64,000 bases of DNA from contig JABCZK010000006.1 of assembly GCA_013289695.1 (NCBI GenBank), positions 1 to 64,000 of the forward strand, given 5' to 3'. The notes under the pieces were generated by a model, which made no database searches, had not been told where the DNA came from, and saw only the letters and a program-made list of their open reading frames with translations. The position numbers and the translations under genes were made by a program. This document shows, one piece after another, positions 43,961 through 52,261 of the stretch. Within the stretch, counting starts at the first letter, position 1. Every line of letters begins with the position of its first letter. Origin of the DNA: Acidobacteriota bacterium (GTDB lineage Bacteria; Acidobacteriota; Terriglobia; Acidiferrales; UBA7541).

Positions 43961-45451
43961 ATGTCAACGAAGTTTCGCGAGGGTGCAAATCCCATGAATA
44001 CGAAATGGTCCCGGTGGAAGACGATTTGGACGTGCGCATTTCTACTGATAGCGATCGTGCTGTGCGATGCGCGCGCAGCAAGCGCCCTGCCCACGGGCAA
44101 GGTGATGGCGCTCCCGATGTTCGCGCGCAAGTATGGCCTGCCGTGTTCTGCGTGTCATACCGCGTGGCCCGAGCTGAATAACTTCGGGCAAGTGTTTCGC
44201 GACAACGGCTATCAGCTGATGAATGATCGCGACTCTCCGATTTGGCAGAATCCCTCCTACTTCCCGATCTCGTTCCGCATCACTCCAAGCTGGCATCGTG
44301 AAAGCACCACGAATCAGGCATTTGATTCGGTTCCTGGAAACGGAGATGGATTGGGGGTCGGCACCTTGACCCAAGCCGGATTTGACCTTTCCGGAATGGA
44401 CCTATGGTCGGGCGGAACACTCTACAAGAACATTTCATTCATCCTGCTTCCTTCATCCGATCCAACGGCAGTGTGGCACTTTGAGAGCGCCTTCATTCGC
44501 TTCGATAACCTGTGGCACTCTCCGTGGCTGAACGTGAAGTTCGGAAGGTTTGAACTCGACAATTTGATCTCTGAAAAGCGATTTCTCTTCCTGTCGGCTA
44601 ACGGCGGGCTCTACCAGATTTATCACTTCAATGTCCCGGGCAGTATCAACAACTTCGGCTACGGGGATAATCAGATTGGCGTTGAACTAGCAGGCCACTC
44701 GGCGAACAGCTATACCCGGTATTCCGTGTCGATGTTGAGCAGCAACGAAGGCGGCGTGAACTTTACGACCGACGTTGTGCCAGGGGGGAGCCCCTCCAAC
44801 CGGACGTACGACGTCAACTTGGCGTTCAGTCAGGCATTCAATGCTCCCGGGCCGCCAGGTGAAAGCGGTTTCGGTCTGGAGCGCGTCGGTGCGTTTGCCT
44901 ACATCGGCCAGCGTCCGACCAACTTCGAGACAGAACTCGGTACGCAGTTGGTGGGCATTAATAACAAGCCGTTCTATCGCATCGGCTTCGCCGGTGACTT
45001 GTCGTACAAAAACCTGGAACTCATGCCCTTGTTTATGTACGGGCACGATAATCCATATTTGGGTCAATTCGGCGTGCCTGCGGGTTCGACGCTCCCAGCA
45101 GGCGCACAAGCCCCGACTTTCTACGGTGGATTTCTGGAGGCGCACTACTACTTCAATCCGCAGAACGTAGCCCTGGCCCGCTTTGAACAGATCAATGTAG
45201 GGCAACAGGCGATCTCGCCGTCGGTTTCGGGCGTTTCGGGAAGCAATGGCAACATCACCGCGGTGTCGTTCGGATATCGCTGGTATCCAATCATGTTCAG
45301 CCGCGCGGGCGTAGCGCTGGACGGCGAATTCTCACGCGTAAGAACGATCGGACAGGAACCGGAAAGCGGCAATGGCAGCGGCTTCATCGGAAATCCGACC
45401 GCTGCAGTGTGGAGCAACAGCATTTATTTCGGAATAGATTTCGACTTTTAA
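43961..45451 (+). CDS. Cyc2-like outer-membrane porin fused to a mono-haem cytochrome c
   Basis: 496 residues from the ATG at 43961, with AGGAGG five bases before it. A signal peptide (IWTCAFLLIAIVLCDARAASA) precedes a single haem c motif CSACH (Cys62, Cys65, His66) embedded in PMFARKYGLP and, after it, TAWPELNNFGQVFRDNGY. This arrangement is the diagnostic N-terminus of Cyc2-like fused cytochrome-porins. The remaining 400 residues alternate polar and aromatic strands and end in Phe (YFGIDFDF), as expected for an outer-membrane beta-barrel. Cyc2 proteins accept electrons from outside the cell, classically from ferrous iron; many relatives have no known donor. It opens the operon that leads to a cytochrome oxidase. 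Confidence 0.82.
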   Translation: MSTKFREGANPMNTKWSRWKTIWTCAFLLIAIVLCDARAASALPTGKVMALPMFARKYGLPCSACHTAWPELNNFGQVFRDNGYQLMNDRDSPIWQNPSYFPISFRITPSWHRESTTNQAFDSVPGNGDGLGVGTLTQAGFDLSGMDLWSGGTLYKNISFILLPSSDPTAVWHFESAFIRFDNLWHSPWLNVKFGRFELDNLISEKRFLFLSANGGLYQIYHFNVPGSINNFGYGDNQIGVELAGHSANSYTRYSVSMLSSNEGGVNFTTDVVPGGSPSNRTYDVNLAFSQAFNAPGPPGESGFGLERVGAFAYIGQRPTNFETELGTQLVGINNKPFYRIGFAGDLSYKNLELMPLFMYGHDNPYLGQFGVPAGSTLPAGAQAPTFYGGFLEAHYYFNPQNVALARFEQINVGQQAISPSVSGVSGSNGNITAVSFGYRWYPIMFSRAGVALDGEFSRVRTIGQEPESGNGSGFIGNPTAAVWSNSIYFGIDFDF

Positions 45452-45465
45452 GGGAGAGACCAGCA

Positions 45466-46377
45466 ATGACACTCAAAAAATTCGCAGTGACATTTGCGCT
45501 GGGCTCCATCGCTCTGCTTACGGCCGGCGCGCGGGTTAGCACAGCGCAATCACACGTCAATTCACCCGATCCTTTGCTCGGCACACCCAGCGTGGCGACG
45601 GAGACGAGCCAAGTTAACGGTCTAACCGGTCATGCCGAAGAAGGGAAGCATCAGTACCGGCGCTTCTGCATCGGCTGCCACGGACCCGACGGCAACGGTC
45701 AGGGAATGAACGCGCAATGGATTGATCCCCAACCGCGAGATTTTACCGAGGCTACGTTCAAGTGCCGCTCGACGCCTACCGGTACGCTGCCCACGGACGA
45801 GGACCTCTTTAACGCCATCACCCGCGGCTTCGTCACCACCAACATGCCGTCCTGGCGGCCGCTGAATCCCCAGCAGCGTGCTGATTTGGTCGCCTTCATC
45901 AAGACCTGGTCACCACGTTGGGCCAAGGAAAAGCCTGGTGCTGTGCTAAACATCCCGCCGGAGACGGCCGTAACAATCGAAAGCATCCTGCACGGCCGGG
46001 AACTGTTCCAGAAGCTGGAATGCTGGAAGTGCCACGGTCCCGAAGGTCACGCAGACGGCCCGTCGGCGTCAACGCTGACGGACAGCAAGGGCAATCCCAT
46101 CAAGCCCTTTAATTTTTCCACGGGCGAGCGATTTATGTGCGGCGATAGCAACCGCGATCTGTATCGCATCTTCATGACCGGCCTCGATGGTTCGCCGATG
46201 CCTTCCTTCGCGGACGTGATCCAGCCGAACGACGCATGGGACTTGGTACATTTCCTGCGCACCCTGCAAGTGGCGCTCCCAAATAACCAGGAATTGACGC
46301 TCTGGCAAAGTTATAAAGCAGCTCACGGAAAGGATCTGAAGCCGATCGGTCCGGATTCCGCGGGCGGCGCACAGTAA
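45466..46377 (+). CDS. Exported di-haem cytochrome c
   Basis: 303 residues from the ATG at 45466, preceded by AGGGAGA. The signal peptide ends near VSTAQS. Two CxxCH motifs are present: CIGCH (68-72) and CWKCH (186-190), each in a class I cytochrome c domain with later Met ligands likely in TNMPSW and SPMPSF. The layout is of the cytochrome c4/Cyc1 kind, which carries electrons across the periplasm to a terminal oxidase. It starts 14 bases after the Cyc2-like gene and precedes the copper-protein and cox genes, so it is a natural intermediate between outer membrane and oxidase. Confidence 0.88.
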   Translation: MTLKKFAVTFALGSIALLTAGARVSTAQSHVNSPDPLLGTPSVATETSQVNGLTGHAEEGKHQYRRFCIGCHGPDGNGQGMNAQWIDPQPRDFTEATFKCRSTPTGTLPTDEDLFNAITRGFVTTNMPSWRPLNPQQRADLVAFIKTWSPRWAKEKPGAVLNIPPETAVTIESILHGRELFQKLECWKCHGPEGHADGPSASTLTDSKGNPIKPFNFSTGERFMCGDSNRDLYRIFMTGLDGSPMPSFADVIQPNDAWDLVHFLRTLQVALPNNQELTLWQSYKAAHGKDLKPIGPDSAGGAQ

Positions 46378-46405
46378 TTCCAGTTAAGAAGGAGGGACTG
46401 ATTCG

Positions 46406-47125
46406 ATGAGAATGAAATTTTTTGCAGCTTTGGGTTTTACCGTGGCGATGGGCAGCGCACTGATGGTTTTCGCAACGCCGCCACCGGCGGGCTCGGGGTC
46501 CATCACCGGCAAGGTGACGTACACCGGAACGCCGATGAAGATGAAACCGATTGATATGTCCAAGGAACCGTCCTGCGCCAAGCAGCATGCGACGCCAATA
46601 ACGACCGAGAACGTCGCGACCGGGCAGGGAAACACGCTGGAATGGGTGGTGGTTTACATTTCGGCCGGTGATGAAGGCACGACGACGCCCTCCCAGGGTG
46701 TCCGCTATGACCAGAAGGGCTGCCAGTATTTGCCCCACGTCCTGACGATGCTGGCCGGCCAGCAACTGCAGATTTATAACGACGATCAAACCTCCCACAA
46801 CATCCATCCTTTGGCCAAGGTGAACCAGGAATGGAACAAGTCGCAGCCTCCCGGTTCGCCTCCAATCGACACGAAGTGGGATAAGCCGGAATTCATCGCG
46901 GTGAAGTGCAATATCCATCCGTGGATGCACGGATACTTCGCGGTGTTGAAAACTTCTCACGTTTCGGTGACAGGAGAGGACGGCACTTTCGATATTAAGG
47001 GGCTTGCTCCCGGGAAATACACCGTAACCGCTTGGCAAGAGCAGTACGGCACGAAAACGCAGGACGTAACGGTTGGGGCCGGAGCCGCCACTGCGAATTT
47101 CGTTTTCACCGCCACACCGTATTGA
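46406..47125 (+). CDS. Exported cupredoxin-like protein with C-terminal carboxypeptidase-regulatory-like domain
   Basis: 239 residues. The signal peptide runs to about residue 24. Around residues 115-180 the sequence resembles a cupredoxin: His131 and His134 in SHNIHPLA, then Cys168, His171 and Met174 in KCNIHPWMHGY, the order His...Cys-x2-His-x2-Met of type 1 copper sites. The N-terminal SITGKVTYTG and the C-terminal GTFDIKGLAPGKYTVTAW are prealbumin/CNA-B-like strands. Its place between the di-haem cytochrome and coxB suggests an electron carrier or a copper donor for the CuA site. GGAGGGA before the ATG supports the start. Confidence 0.75.
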   Translation: MRMKFFAALGFTVAMGSALMVFATPPPAGSGSITGKVTYTGTPMKMKPIDMSKEPSCAKQHATPITTENVATGQGNTLEWVVVYISAGDEGTTTPSQGVRYDQKGCQYLPHVLTMLAGQQLQIYNDDQTSHNIHPLAKVNQEWNKSQPPGSPPIDTKWDKPEFIAVKCNIHPWMHGYFAVLKTSHVSVTGEDGTFDIKGLAPGKYTVTAWQEQYGTKTQDVTVGAGAATANFVFTATPY

Positions 47126-47151
47126 GCTAGAAGTGCCGGTGTTTCAGACAG

Positions 47152-47182
47152 CCGCACCCCTCGAATTAACGGAGGGGTGCGG
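47152..47182 (+). terminator. Strong hairpin inside the respiratory operon
   Basis: An 11-base perfect stem (CCGCACCCCTC at 47152-47162 and GAGGGGTGCGG at 47172-47182) with a 9-base loop lies between the cupredoxin-like gene and coxB. It is followed by ATATTCG, not a T run, so it may be a processing or partial attenuation element that sets cox expression relative to the upstream carriers. It might equally be a dispersed palindrome. Confidence 0.5.
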
Positions 47183-47233
47183 ATATTCGAAGACCCGTTG
47201 GTTTTGAGCACAGCGTAGCGAGGCGGATAAATT

Positions 47234-48034
47234 ATGGGCAAATTGTTTGCGGTGGCCGTAATAGTGATCACGCTCATTTCGGTGTCGTTCTTCGTGATGC
47301 ACACGTGGTGGATGCCGGTGGACATCTCCACGACCGGCCCGGCAATCGACCACCAGCTGGAAGAGACCATGACCGGCTCAGGGCTGCTATTTTTGGCAGG
47401 GCAGCTGGTTTTGGGTCTGTTCGTGTGGCAGGCCAGCAATAAGAACCCCGCGCGAAAGATTAAGATGTTTCCCGGTGGCGCCAGCCCTCTGGTCGCGGCG
47501 GCGATCATTCTGGTGGGCATCGAGATTTTGACGCTCACTTTCGTCGGCACGAAGGCTTGGGGCGCTGTCAATCTGGCGCCTGCCGCTGCGGATTCGCTGC
47601 ACATTGACGTGCAGGCTGAGCAGTTCGCATTTTATTTTCGCTACGCCGGCCCGGACGGCCAATTTGGCGGCCTCCATCCCGACAAGATTGACGACGGCAG
47701 CGGCAACTACTTCGGTTTGGATCCAGCGAACGATGTAGCGGCCCGCGACGATGTGGTGGTGGGTTCGCTGGTGATACCTGTGAATCGCCCAATCCTGCTC
47801 AGTCTGCATTCCAAGGACGTAGGGCACTCTTTCTATGTCCCGGAACTGCGAATCCAACAGGACTTTGTCCCCGGGATCGAAATTCCCGTGCACTTCACCG
47901 CCACGCAAACCGGAAAATTTGAAATCGTGTGCACGCAGCTGTGCGGACTGGGCCACTACAACATGAAAGCGTATCTACAAGTGATGTCGGAGCCGGATTA
48001 CGAGCAGTGGTTGAAGTCTCAAGAAGGGCAGTAA
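47234..48034 (+). CDS. coxB: Cytochrome c oxidase subunit II
   Basis: 266 residues. Two N-terminal membrane helices (about 5-25 and 85-108) are followed by a periplasmic cupredoxin domain with the binuclear CuA site: His198 (GHSFYVPELR), Cys233, Cys237 (CTQLC), His241 and Met244 (GHYNM). The residue between the cysteines that is usually Glu is Gln235 here. There is no cytochrome c fusion, so the soluble cytochrome or copper protein upstream must deliver electrons. It passes electrons from the periplasm to the haem/CuB centre of subunit I. First of six consecutive oxidase-related genes. Confidence 0.93.
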   Translation: MGKLFAVAVIVITLISVSFFVMHTWWMPVDISTTGPAIDHQLEETMTGSGLLFLAGQLVLGLFVWQASNKNPARKIKMFPGGASPLVAAAIILVGIEILTLTFVGTKAWGAVNLAPAAADSLHIDVQAEQFAFYFRYAGPDGQFGGLHPDKIDDGSGNYFGLDPANDVAARDDVVVGSLVIPVNRPILLSLHSKDVGHSFYVPELRIQQDFVPGIEIPVHFTATQTGKFEIVCTQLCGLGHYNMKAYLQVMSEPDYEQWLKSQEGQ

Positions 48035-48106
48035 GCCGGGTACACGGTTCATCTGTTCGCGCGCGTCTCGCGCGTGGAGTCAAGTTGCTCTCTTCGAGGT
48101 CCACAT

Positions 48107-49885
48107 ATGCATGAGACATCTGCATCGCACGCTGCGCACCAGCACACGGCGCCGACCAGCTTTATTCGCAAGCACGTCTTCAGTCTCGATCACAAAGTGA
48201 TCGGCAAGCAATACTACGGGCTGGCGCTGCTCGCTGTTTTTATCGGCATGGGCCTTTCCTGGCTCATGCGTCTGCACCTCGGCTGGCCAGCTTGGCCGAT
48301 TCCGCTGCTGGATAAGCTTTCAGCCGTCGGCGCGCCGAGTGGCGTAATGACTCCGGAGTATTACCTCTCGCTGATGACCATGCACGGAACGATCATGGTG
48401 TTTTTCGTGCTGACCAACGCTCCTTTCGCCGCGTTTGGAAATTACTTCCTGCCCATTCAAATCGGCGCGGAGGACATGGCCTTCCCACGATTTAACATGA
48501 TGTCGTTTTGGACCACGTTCATGGCCTTTCTGGTGATGATGGCCGCATTTTTCGTTACCGACGGGCCGCCGATTTCCGGATGGACGGCATACGCTCCGCT
48601 GAGCGCGGTAGGTGGCGACGCCGGCCCCGGTTTGAAGGTAGGCCAGACATTGTGGGCGATTTCGATTGCGATCTTTTGCATCGGGTCGCTGCTGGGTGCG
48701 CTGAACTTCATCGCAACGACGCTGGATTTGCGCACCAAGGGCATGTCGCTGGCGCGCATGCCGTATTGCTCGTGGGCCTGGTTCGTAACTTCAGTGATCG
48801 CGCTGCTGGCGTTCGCGGTTTTGCTGCCGGCTTGTATTCTCCTGATTTTGGATCGCACCGCGGGCACCAGTTTCTTTATTCCCGCGGGGCTGGTTCTCAG
48901 CGACAAGCTGCAGCCGCATTCCGGCGGTTCCCCGCTGTTGTGGCAGCACCTCTTCTGGTTCTTCGGCCATCCGGAGGTGTACATCGCGATTCTGCCCTCG
49001 ATCGGAATCGTCTGCCACATCCTGCCGGTTTTCGCGCGCAAACCTCTGCTGGGCCCGCGCGCCACCGTCGGTTGCATGATCGCCATCGGCTTCTTGAGCT
49101 ACATGGTCTGGGGCCATCACATGTTCGTTAGCGGAATGAATCCTTTCTCCGCCACGCTCTTTTCAGTGCCCACCCTGTTTATCACCGTTCCGGCGACGAT
49201 CCTGACTCTGCTGTTGCTTGGCTCGGTGTACGGGGCAAAGATGCGCTTCACTTCGGCTTCGCTCTTTTGCTTGGGCTTTATTTCCGTGTTCATCAGCGGC
49301 GGCATAAGCGGTTTCTTCCTGGCGCAGCCCTCGATTGACATTTATCTGCATGCCACCTATTTCGTCGTCGCGCACTTCCACTTTGTGATGGCGGTGGCCT
49401 CGCTCTTCGGAGTGTTCGCCGGAACGTATTTCTGGTTCCCAAAAATGACGGGACGCATGATGAACGAAGCCCTCGGAAAATTGCACTTCTGGCTTACGTT
49501 TATCGGCGTCTACGCGATATTCATGCCGATGCATTATCTGGGGCTGGCGGGCAACGTGCGCCGCTACTCCGCGTTTGTGGACGACTATCTGATCCCGCTG
49601 ATTCCCGTGCACAAATTCATTACGATTGCGGCCCTTCTGACTGGCGCCGCCCAGTTCATCTTCTTGTTCAACCTGATTTGGAGCCGCTTCAAGGGCCCCA
49701 TCGCCTCCGAGAATCCTTGGGAAGCGACTTCGCTGGAATGGTCAACCGCCACGCCACCACCGTTTGACAATTTTGGCGGGAAGCACATGGTGGTGTACAA
49801 CGGCCCGAACGAATACGGAGTCGAGAGCCGCGACGGCAAAGACTTCATCATGCAAACGTCGCCTGAAAAAGCTCCGGCGAGCTAA
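48107..49885 (+). CDS. coxA: Cytochrome c oxidase subunit I
   Basis: 592 residues from the ATG at 48107 (GAGG seven bases before); an earlier in-frame ATG is less likely. Twelve hydrophobic helices. Haem a and a3/CuB ligands are visible: His in LMTMHGTIMVFF, GHPEVYIAILPSIGI (CuB His and the Glu and Tyr of helix VI), the HH pair in VWGHHMF and HFHFVM near the C-terminal side. FGNYFLPIQIGAEDMAFPR carries the Asp of the D-channel. The set indicates an A-type proton-pumping haem-copper oxidase that reduces oxygen to water. Located right after coxB. Confidence 0.96.
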   Translation: MHETSASHAAHQHTAPTSFIRKHVFSLDHKVIGKQYYGLALLAVFIGMGLSWLMRLHLGWPAWPIPLLDKLSAVGAPSGVMTPEYYLSLMTMHGTIMVFFVLTNAPFAAFGNYFLPIQIGAEDMAFPRFNMMSFWTTFMAFLVMMAAFFVTDGPPISGWTAYAPLSAVGGDAGPGLKVGQTLWAISIAIFCIGSLLGALNFIATTLDLRTKGMSLARMPYCSWAWFVTSVIALLAFAVLLPACILLILDRTAGTSFFIPAGLVLSDKLQPHSGGSPLLWQHLFWFFGHPEVYIAILPSIGIVCHILPVFARKPLLGPRATVGCMIAIGFLSYMVWGHHMFVSGMNPFSATLFSVPTLFITVPATILTLLLLGSVYGAKMRFTSASLFCLGFISVFISGGISGFFLAQPSIDIYLHATYFVVAHFHFVMAVASLFGVFAGTYFWFPKMTGRMMNEALGKLHFWLTFIGVYAIFMPMHYLGLAGNVRRYSAFVDDYLIPLIPVHKFITIAALLTGAAQFIFLFNLIWSRFKGPIASENPWEATSLEWSTATPPPFDNFGGKHMVVYNGPNEYGVESRDGKDFIMQTSPEKAPAS

Positions 49886-49900
49886 CGAGAGCGAATTACA

Positions 49901-50587
49901 ATGGCCACTACAACACTGCCTCCGGGTGCCGAAATTACTCTTGACGATCACGGCTCCGGCAAACCGCCGGAGCGAACTCCTCGTCAGCGACAAGTGACGA
50001 TGCCGGGCTCGCAAGCCCAGAAGTCCGAGACCGGCATGTGGGTGGCGGTTTCGGCCATCGGAATGTCCTTCGCGGCGTTCACCAGCGCGATGATCGTCCG
50101 GCAGGATGCGTCCACGGATTGGCAGCGCTTTCAGTTGCCGCACGTGCTGTACCTCAATACTTTGATTCTGCTCGCGAGCAGCGTGACGCTCGAGTTGTCG
50201 CGCCAGCGCATCGCTGCCATGCCGGATGCTGCGCGGCACGCAGCGGGGTCCGCGAAGGCCTTGTTGGCCAACGGGATCTATTGGCTGTACCTTACCGCGG
50301 CTCTGGGGCTGATCTTCGTTCTCGGCCAGCTTTTGGCTTGGCGAAATCTGGCGGCGCAGGGATTGTTCCTCGCAACGAATCCCAGTTCTTCGTTCTTCTA
50401 TCTCTTCACGGCTTTACACGCCGTGCATTTGCTGGGTGGAATGGGCGGCTTGTTCTATGTGCTGCGGAAACTCGTGCGCAGCGGCGGTGCCGGCGAAACC
50501 AGCGGGCTGAGCGCATTTTCCATTTACTGGCACTTCATGGATTTGTTGTGGGTGTACCTGCTGTTGCTTCTCGCGATGCGCATGTAG
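49901..50587 (+). CDS. coxC: Cytochrome c oxidase subunit III
   Basis: 228 residues. A polar N-terminus of about 40 residues is followed by five hydrophobic helices with the subunit III blocks MWVAVSAIGMSFAAFTSAMIVR, FLFTALHAVHLLGG-type (FYLFTALHAVHLLGGMGG) and the C-terminal FSIYWHFMDLLWVYLLLLL. Subunit III stabilises subunit I and assists proton uptake. A second, different subunit III-like gene follows at once, which is unusual but known in some caa3 and ba3 clusters. Confidence 0.88.
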   Translation: MATTTLPPGAEITLDDHGSGKPPERTPRQRQVTMPGSQAQKSETGMWVAVSAIGMSFAAFTSAMIVRQDASTDWQRFQLPHVLYLNTLILLASSVTLELSRQRIAAMPDAARHAAGSAKALLANGIYWLYLTAALGLIFVLGQLLAWRNLAAQGLFLATNPSSSFFYLFTALHAVHLLGGMGGLFYVLRKLVRSGGAGETSGLSAFSIYWHFMDLLWVYLLLLLAMRM

Positions 50588-50608
50588 TTGGCAATGGGAG
50601 GAGGAGCT

Positions 50609-51241
50609 GTGAGCGAAACGGAAATCACATTAGATGCGGGGCACGCGGCGGCGCTGGAGCCCTCGCCTTATGCCCTTCAGTCGAAAAAACTGACGATGTG
50701 GCTGTTCATCATCTCAGACGCGATAACCTTTGGAGCGATCCTCTTCGGTTACGCCTACTTGCGAATCGGAACGCCGAACTGGTCCACTCCGTTTCACTTT
50801 TCGCCGAACATTGTCAATGGCTTGATCATGACGTTTGTGTTGCTCAGCAGCAGCTTGACAATGCTGGCTGCTGACGCTGCCGCGAAACAAGGACGCAAAT
50901 CGTCCTGCCTGAAATGGCTGGGAGCCACGGTCGTCCTGGGAATCGTGTTTGCGACGCTCCACCTTCGCGAATGGTCCCACATGTTCGAGGAGGGATGGAG
51001 CCTGTCCACGAATCCGCTGGGTGGATCGGTTCAGTTTGGTGCTACTTTTTTCAGCATCACCGGCCTGCATCTTATGCACGTTATTTCCGGAATCATCGCG
51101 CTGATTGTGATCGCCATCGGCTACAACACCGACTGGCTGGACGCCGGACACGTCGAAACCACCGGCCTCTACTGGCACTTTGTGGACTTGGTGTGGATGT
51201 TTGTGTTTCCGCTACTGTATCTGATGAACGTGGCCCGCTGA
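50609..51241 (+). CDS. Second cytochrome c oxidase subunit III-like protein
   Basis: 210 residues from a GTG at 50609 with GGAGGAG five bases before it; an ATG at 50594 lies inside this sequence and is rejected. Conserved subunit III blocks are MWLFIISDAITFGAILFGYAYLRI, GLHLMHVISGIIALIVI and GLYWHFVDLVWMFVFPLLYL, with five helices. Compared with the preceding gene it is shorter and closer to the canonical family. The two may form a split or heterodimeric subunit III. Confidence 0.88.
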   Translation: MSETEITLDAGHAAALEPSPYALQSKKLTMWLFIISDAITFGAILFGYAYLRIGTPNWSTPFHFSPNIVNGLIMTFVLLSSSLTMLAADAAAKQGRKSSCLKWLGATVVLGIVFATLHLREWSHMFEEGWSLSTNPLGGSVQFGATFFSITGLHLMHVISGIIALIVIAIGYNTDWLDAGHVETTGLYWHFVDLVWMFVFPLLYLMNVAR

Positions 51242-51274
51242 ATCGGGTCCGCTGAAAAACAGGGAGGCGCTGCC

Positions 51275-51583
51275 GTGATGGAGACGAATCACGAACCCGG
51301 TATGAAGGAATACATCGCCATCTGGGTCGGCTTGCTGTGCATCGTCGGCATCGAAGCTTTTCTCACGTCGATGAATTTGTCTACCCATGGACTGCTGGTC
51401 TCGCTGCTGGTGCTGGCCTTTATCGAGGCTGGAATCGGGCTGCTGTATTTCATGCATCTGAGATACGAGAAGCCGAATCTGTTCTGGTCGCTGGTGCCGG
51501 CGGTGATCTTTGTGCTATTCATGATGAATCACATCTGGCCCGATGCGTATCGCATGCTAAATTTACGCGTGCCGATCCAGTAG
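51275..51583 (+). CDS. coxD: Cytochrome c oxidase subunit IV (prokaryotic)
   Basis: 102 residues with three hydrophobic helices (YIAIWVGLLCIVGIEAFL, GLLVSLLVLAFIEAGIGLLYFMHL, LFWSLVPAVIFVLFMMNHIW), which match the small prokaryotic subunit IV. AGGGAGG lies seven bases before the GTG at 51275; an ATG at 51278 is an alternative. The role of this subunit is probably to stabilise the complex. Confidence 0.85.
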   Translation: MMETNHEPGMKEYIAIWVGLLCIVGIEAFLTSMNLSTHGLLVSLLVLAFIEAGIGLLYFMHLRYEKPNLFWSLVPAVIFVLFMMNHIWPDAYRMLNLRVPIQ

Positions 51584-51677
51584 TTCGCCGTTGCCGCCGC
51601 AACGCGTTGGCGCGGCGGTTCGAAGCGAAGTATCATTTGTAAGCGATGACGCGTTGATAGGGGGGAGCTTAATTGCC

Positions 51678-51932
51678 ATGAGCGGAACGAAACGGGGGAT
51701 CCCGGGTATCCTAAGGCGCGCGGCAGCTGCGTTGACAGTGATTGCTAGTCCCGCAACTCTCTACGCGCAGAGCTGCGCGATGTGTTACCAGAGCGCGGCT
51801 GCCTCCGGCCCGCGTTCGATCCACGCCCTGAAAGTCGGCATCTTGATTCTGATGTTTCCGCCTTTGCTGATCACCGCCGGAGTCATTTACCTGGCCTATA
51901 GCAAGCGCGACCAGTTCCACCGGAACTCGTAG
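51678..51932 (+). CDS. Small membrane protein with CxxC motif at the end of the cox operon
   Basis: 84 residues from the ATG at 51678, with a GGGGGGAG ribosome-binding stretch upstream. The N-terminus is a signal or membrane segment (AAAALTVIASPATLYAQ), followed by SCAMCYQSAAASGPRSIHALKVG and a second membrane segment (ILILMFPPLLITAGVIYLAY). The CAMC cysteines could bind copper or carry out thiol exchange, so a role in oxidase assembly is possible. I do not recognise a characterised family. Last gene of the operon. Confidence 0.75.
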   Translation: MSGTKRGIPGILRRAAAALTVIASPATLYAQSCAMCYQSAAASGPRSIHALKVGILILMFPPLLITAGVIYLAYSKRDQFHRNS

Positions 51933-52064
51933 CGTCCATCCTCTTCAAACATAATTGAGCGCGCTGTACGGCTGCGCAATTTGTGCGCCCGCGCGCGCTG
52001 TTCACCTGCAACGTGGTATTTGTTTCGAGCGTCTGGCCGCGGCTGACTGGGTTAATCCATTGCA

Positions 52065-52261
52065 TCACTGACGCAGAATGACTCGGGATGCCTGGAAGTT
52101 GCGGGTTTGCGGCTCGATCTCGTACGCCATGAAGTCCGACGTGGCAATCACGTGCTTCAGCTGACTCAACACGATTTTTCGCTACTGGAATACCTCAGGG
52201 TCGTGACCGGATAATCATACTCGCTCCCACGCACGTGGCCGCAGTCACCCAACAAAGTGCG
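52065..52261 (-). pseudogene. Possible gene remnant downstream of the cupredoxin, with one-base frameshift
   Basis: The 329-base gap 51933-52261 otherwise holds only a small hairpin (GCGCA/TGCGC at 51974-51988). On the minus strand, the cupredoxin frame stays open after its TAG for about 30 codons (LLGDCGHVRGSEYDYPVTTL...), then the neighbouring frame continues for 36 codons (VLSQLKHVIATSDFMAYEIE...) to a TGA at 52065. The switch falls at a run of five A; one added base would join the two into one open frame. The amino-acid make-up looks protein-like, but no family is recognised. It could be a decayed gene or an extension of the cupredoxin gene. Confidence 0.35.

Noticed and set aside
43961-45451. 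Firm assignment as an iron oxidase
   Set aside because: Cyc2-like proteins also occur in bacteria not known to oxidise iron; sequence alone does not identify the donor.
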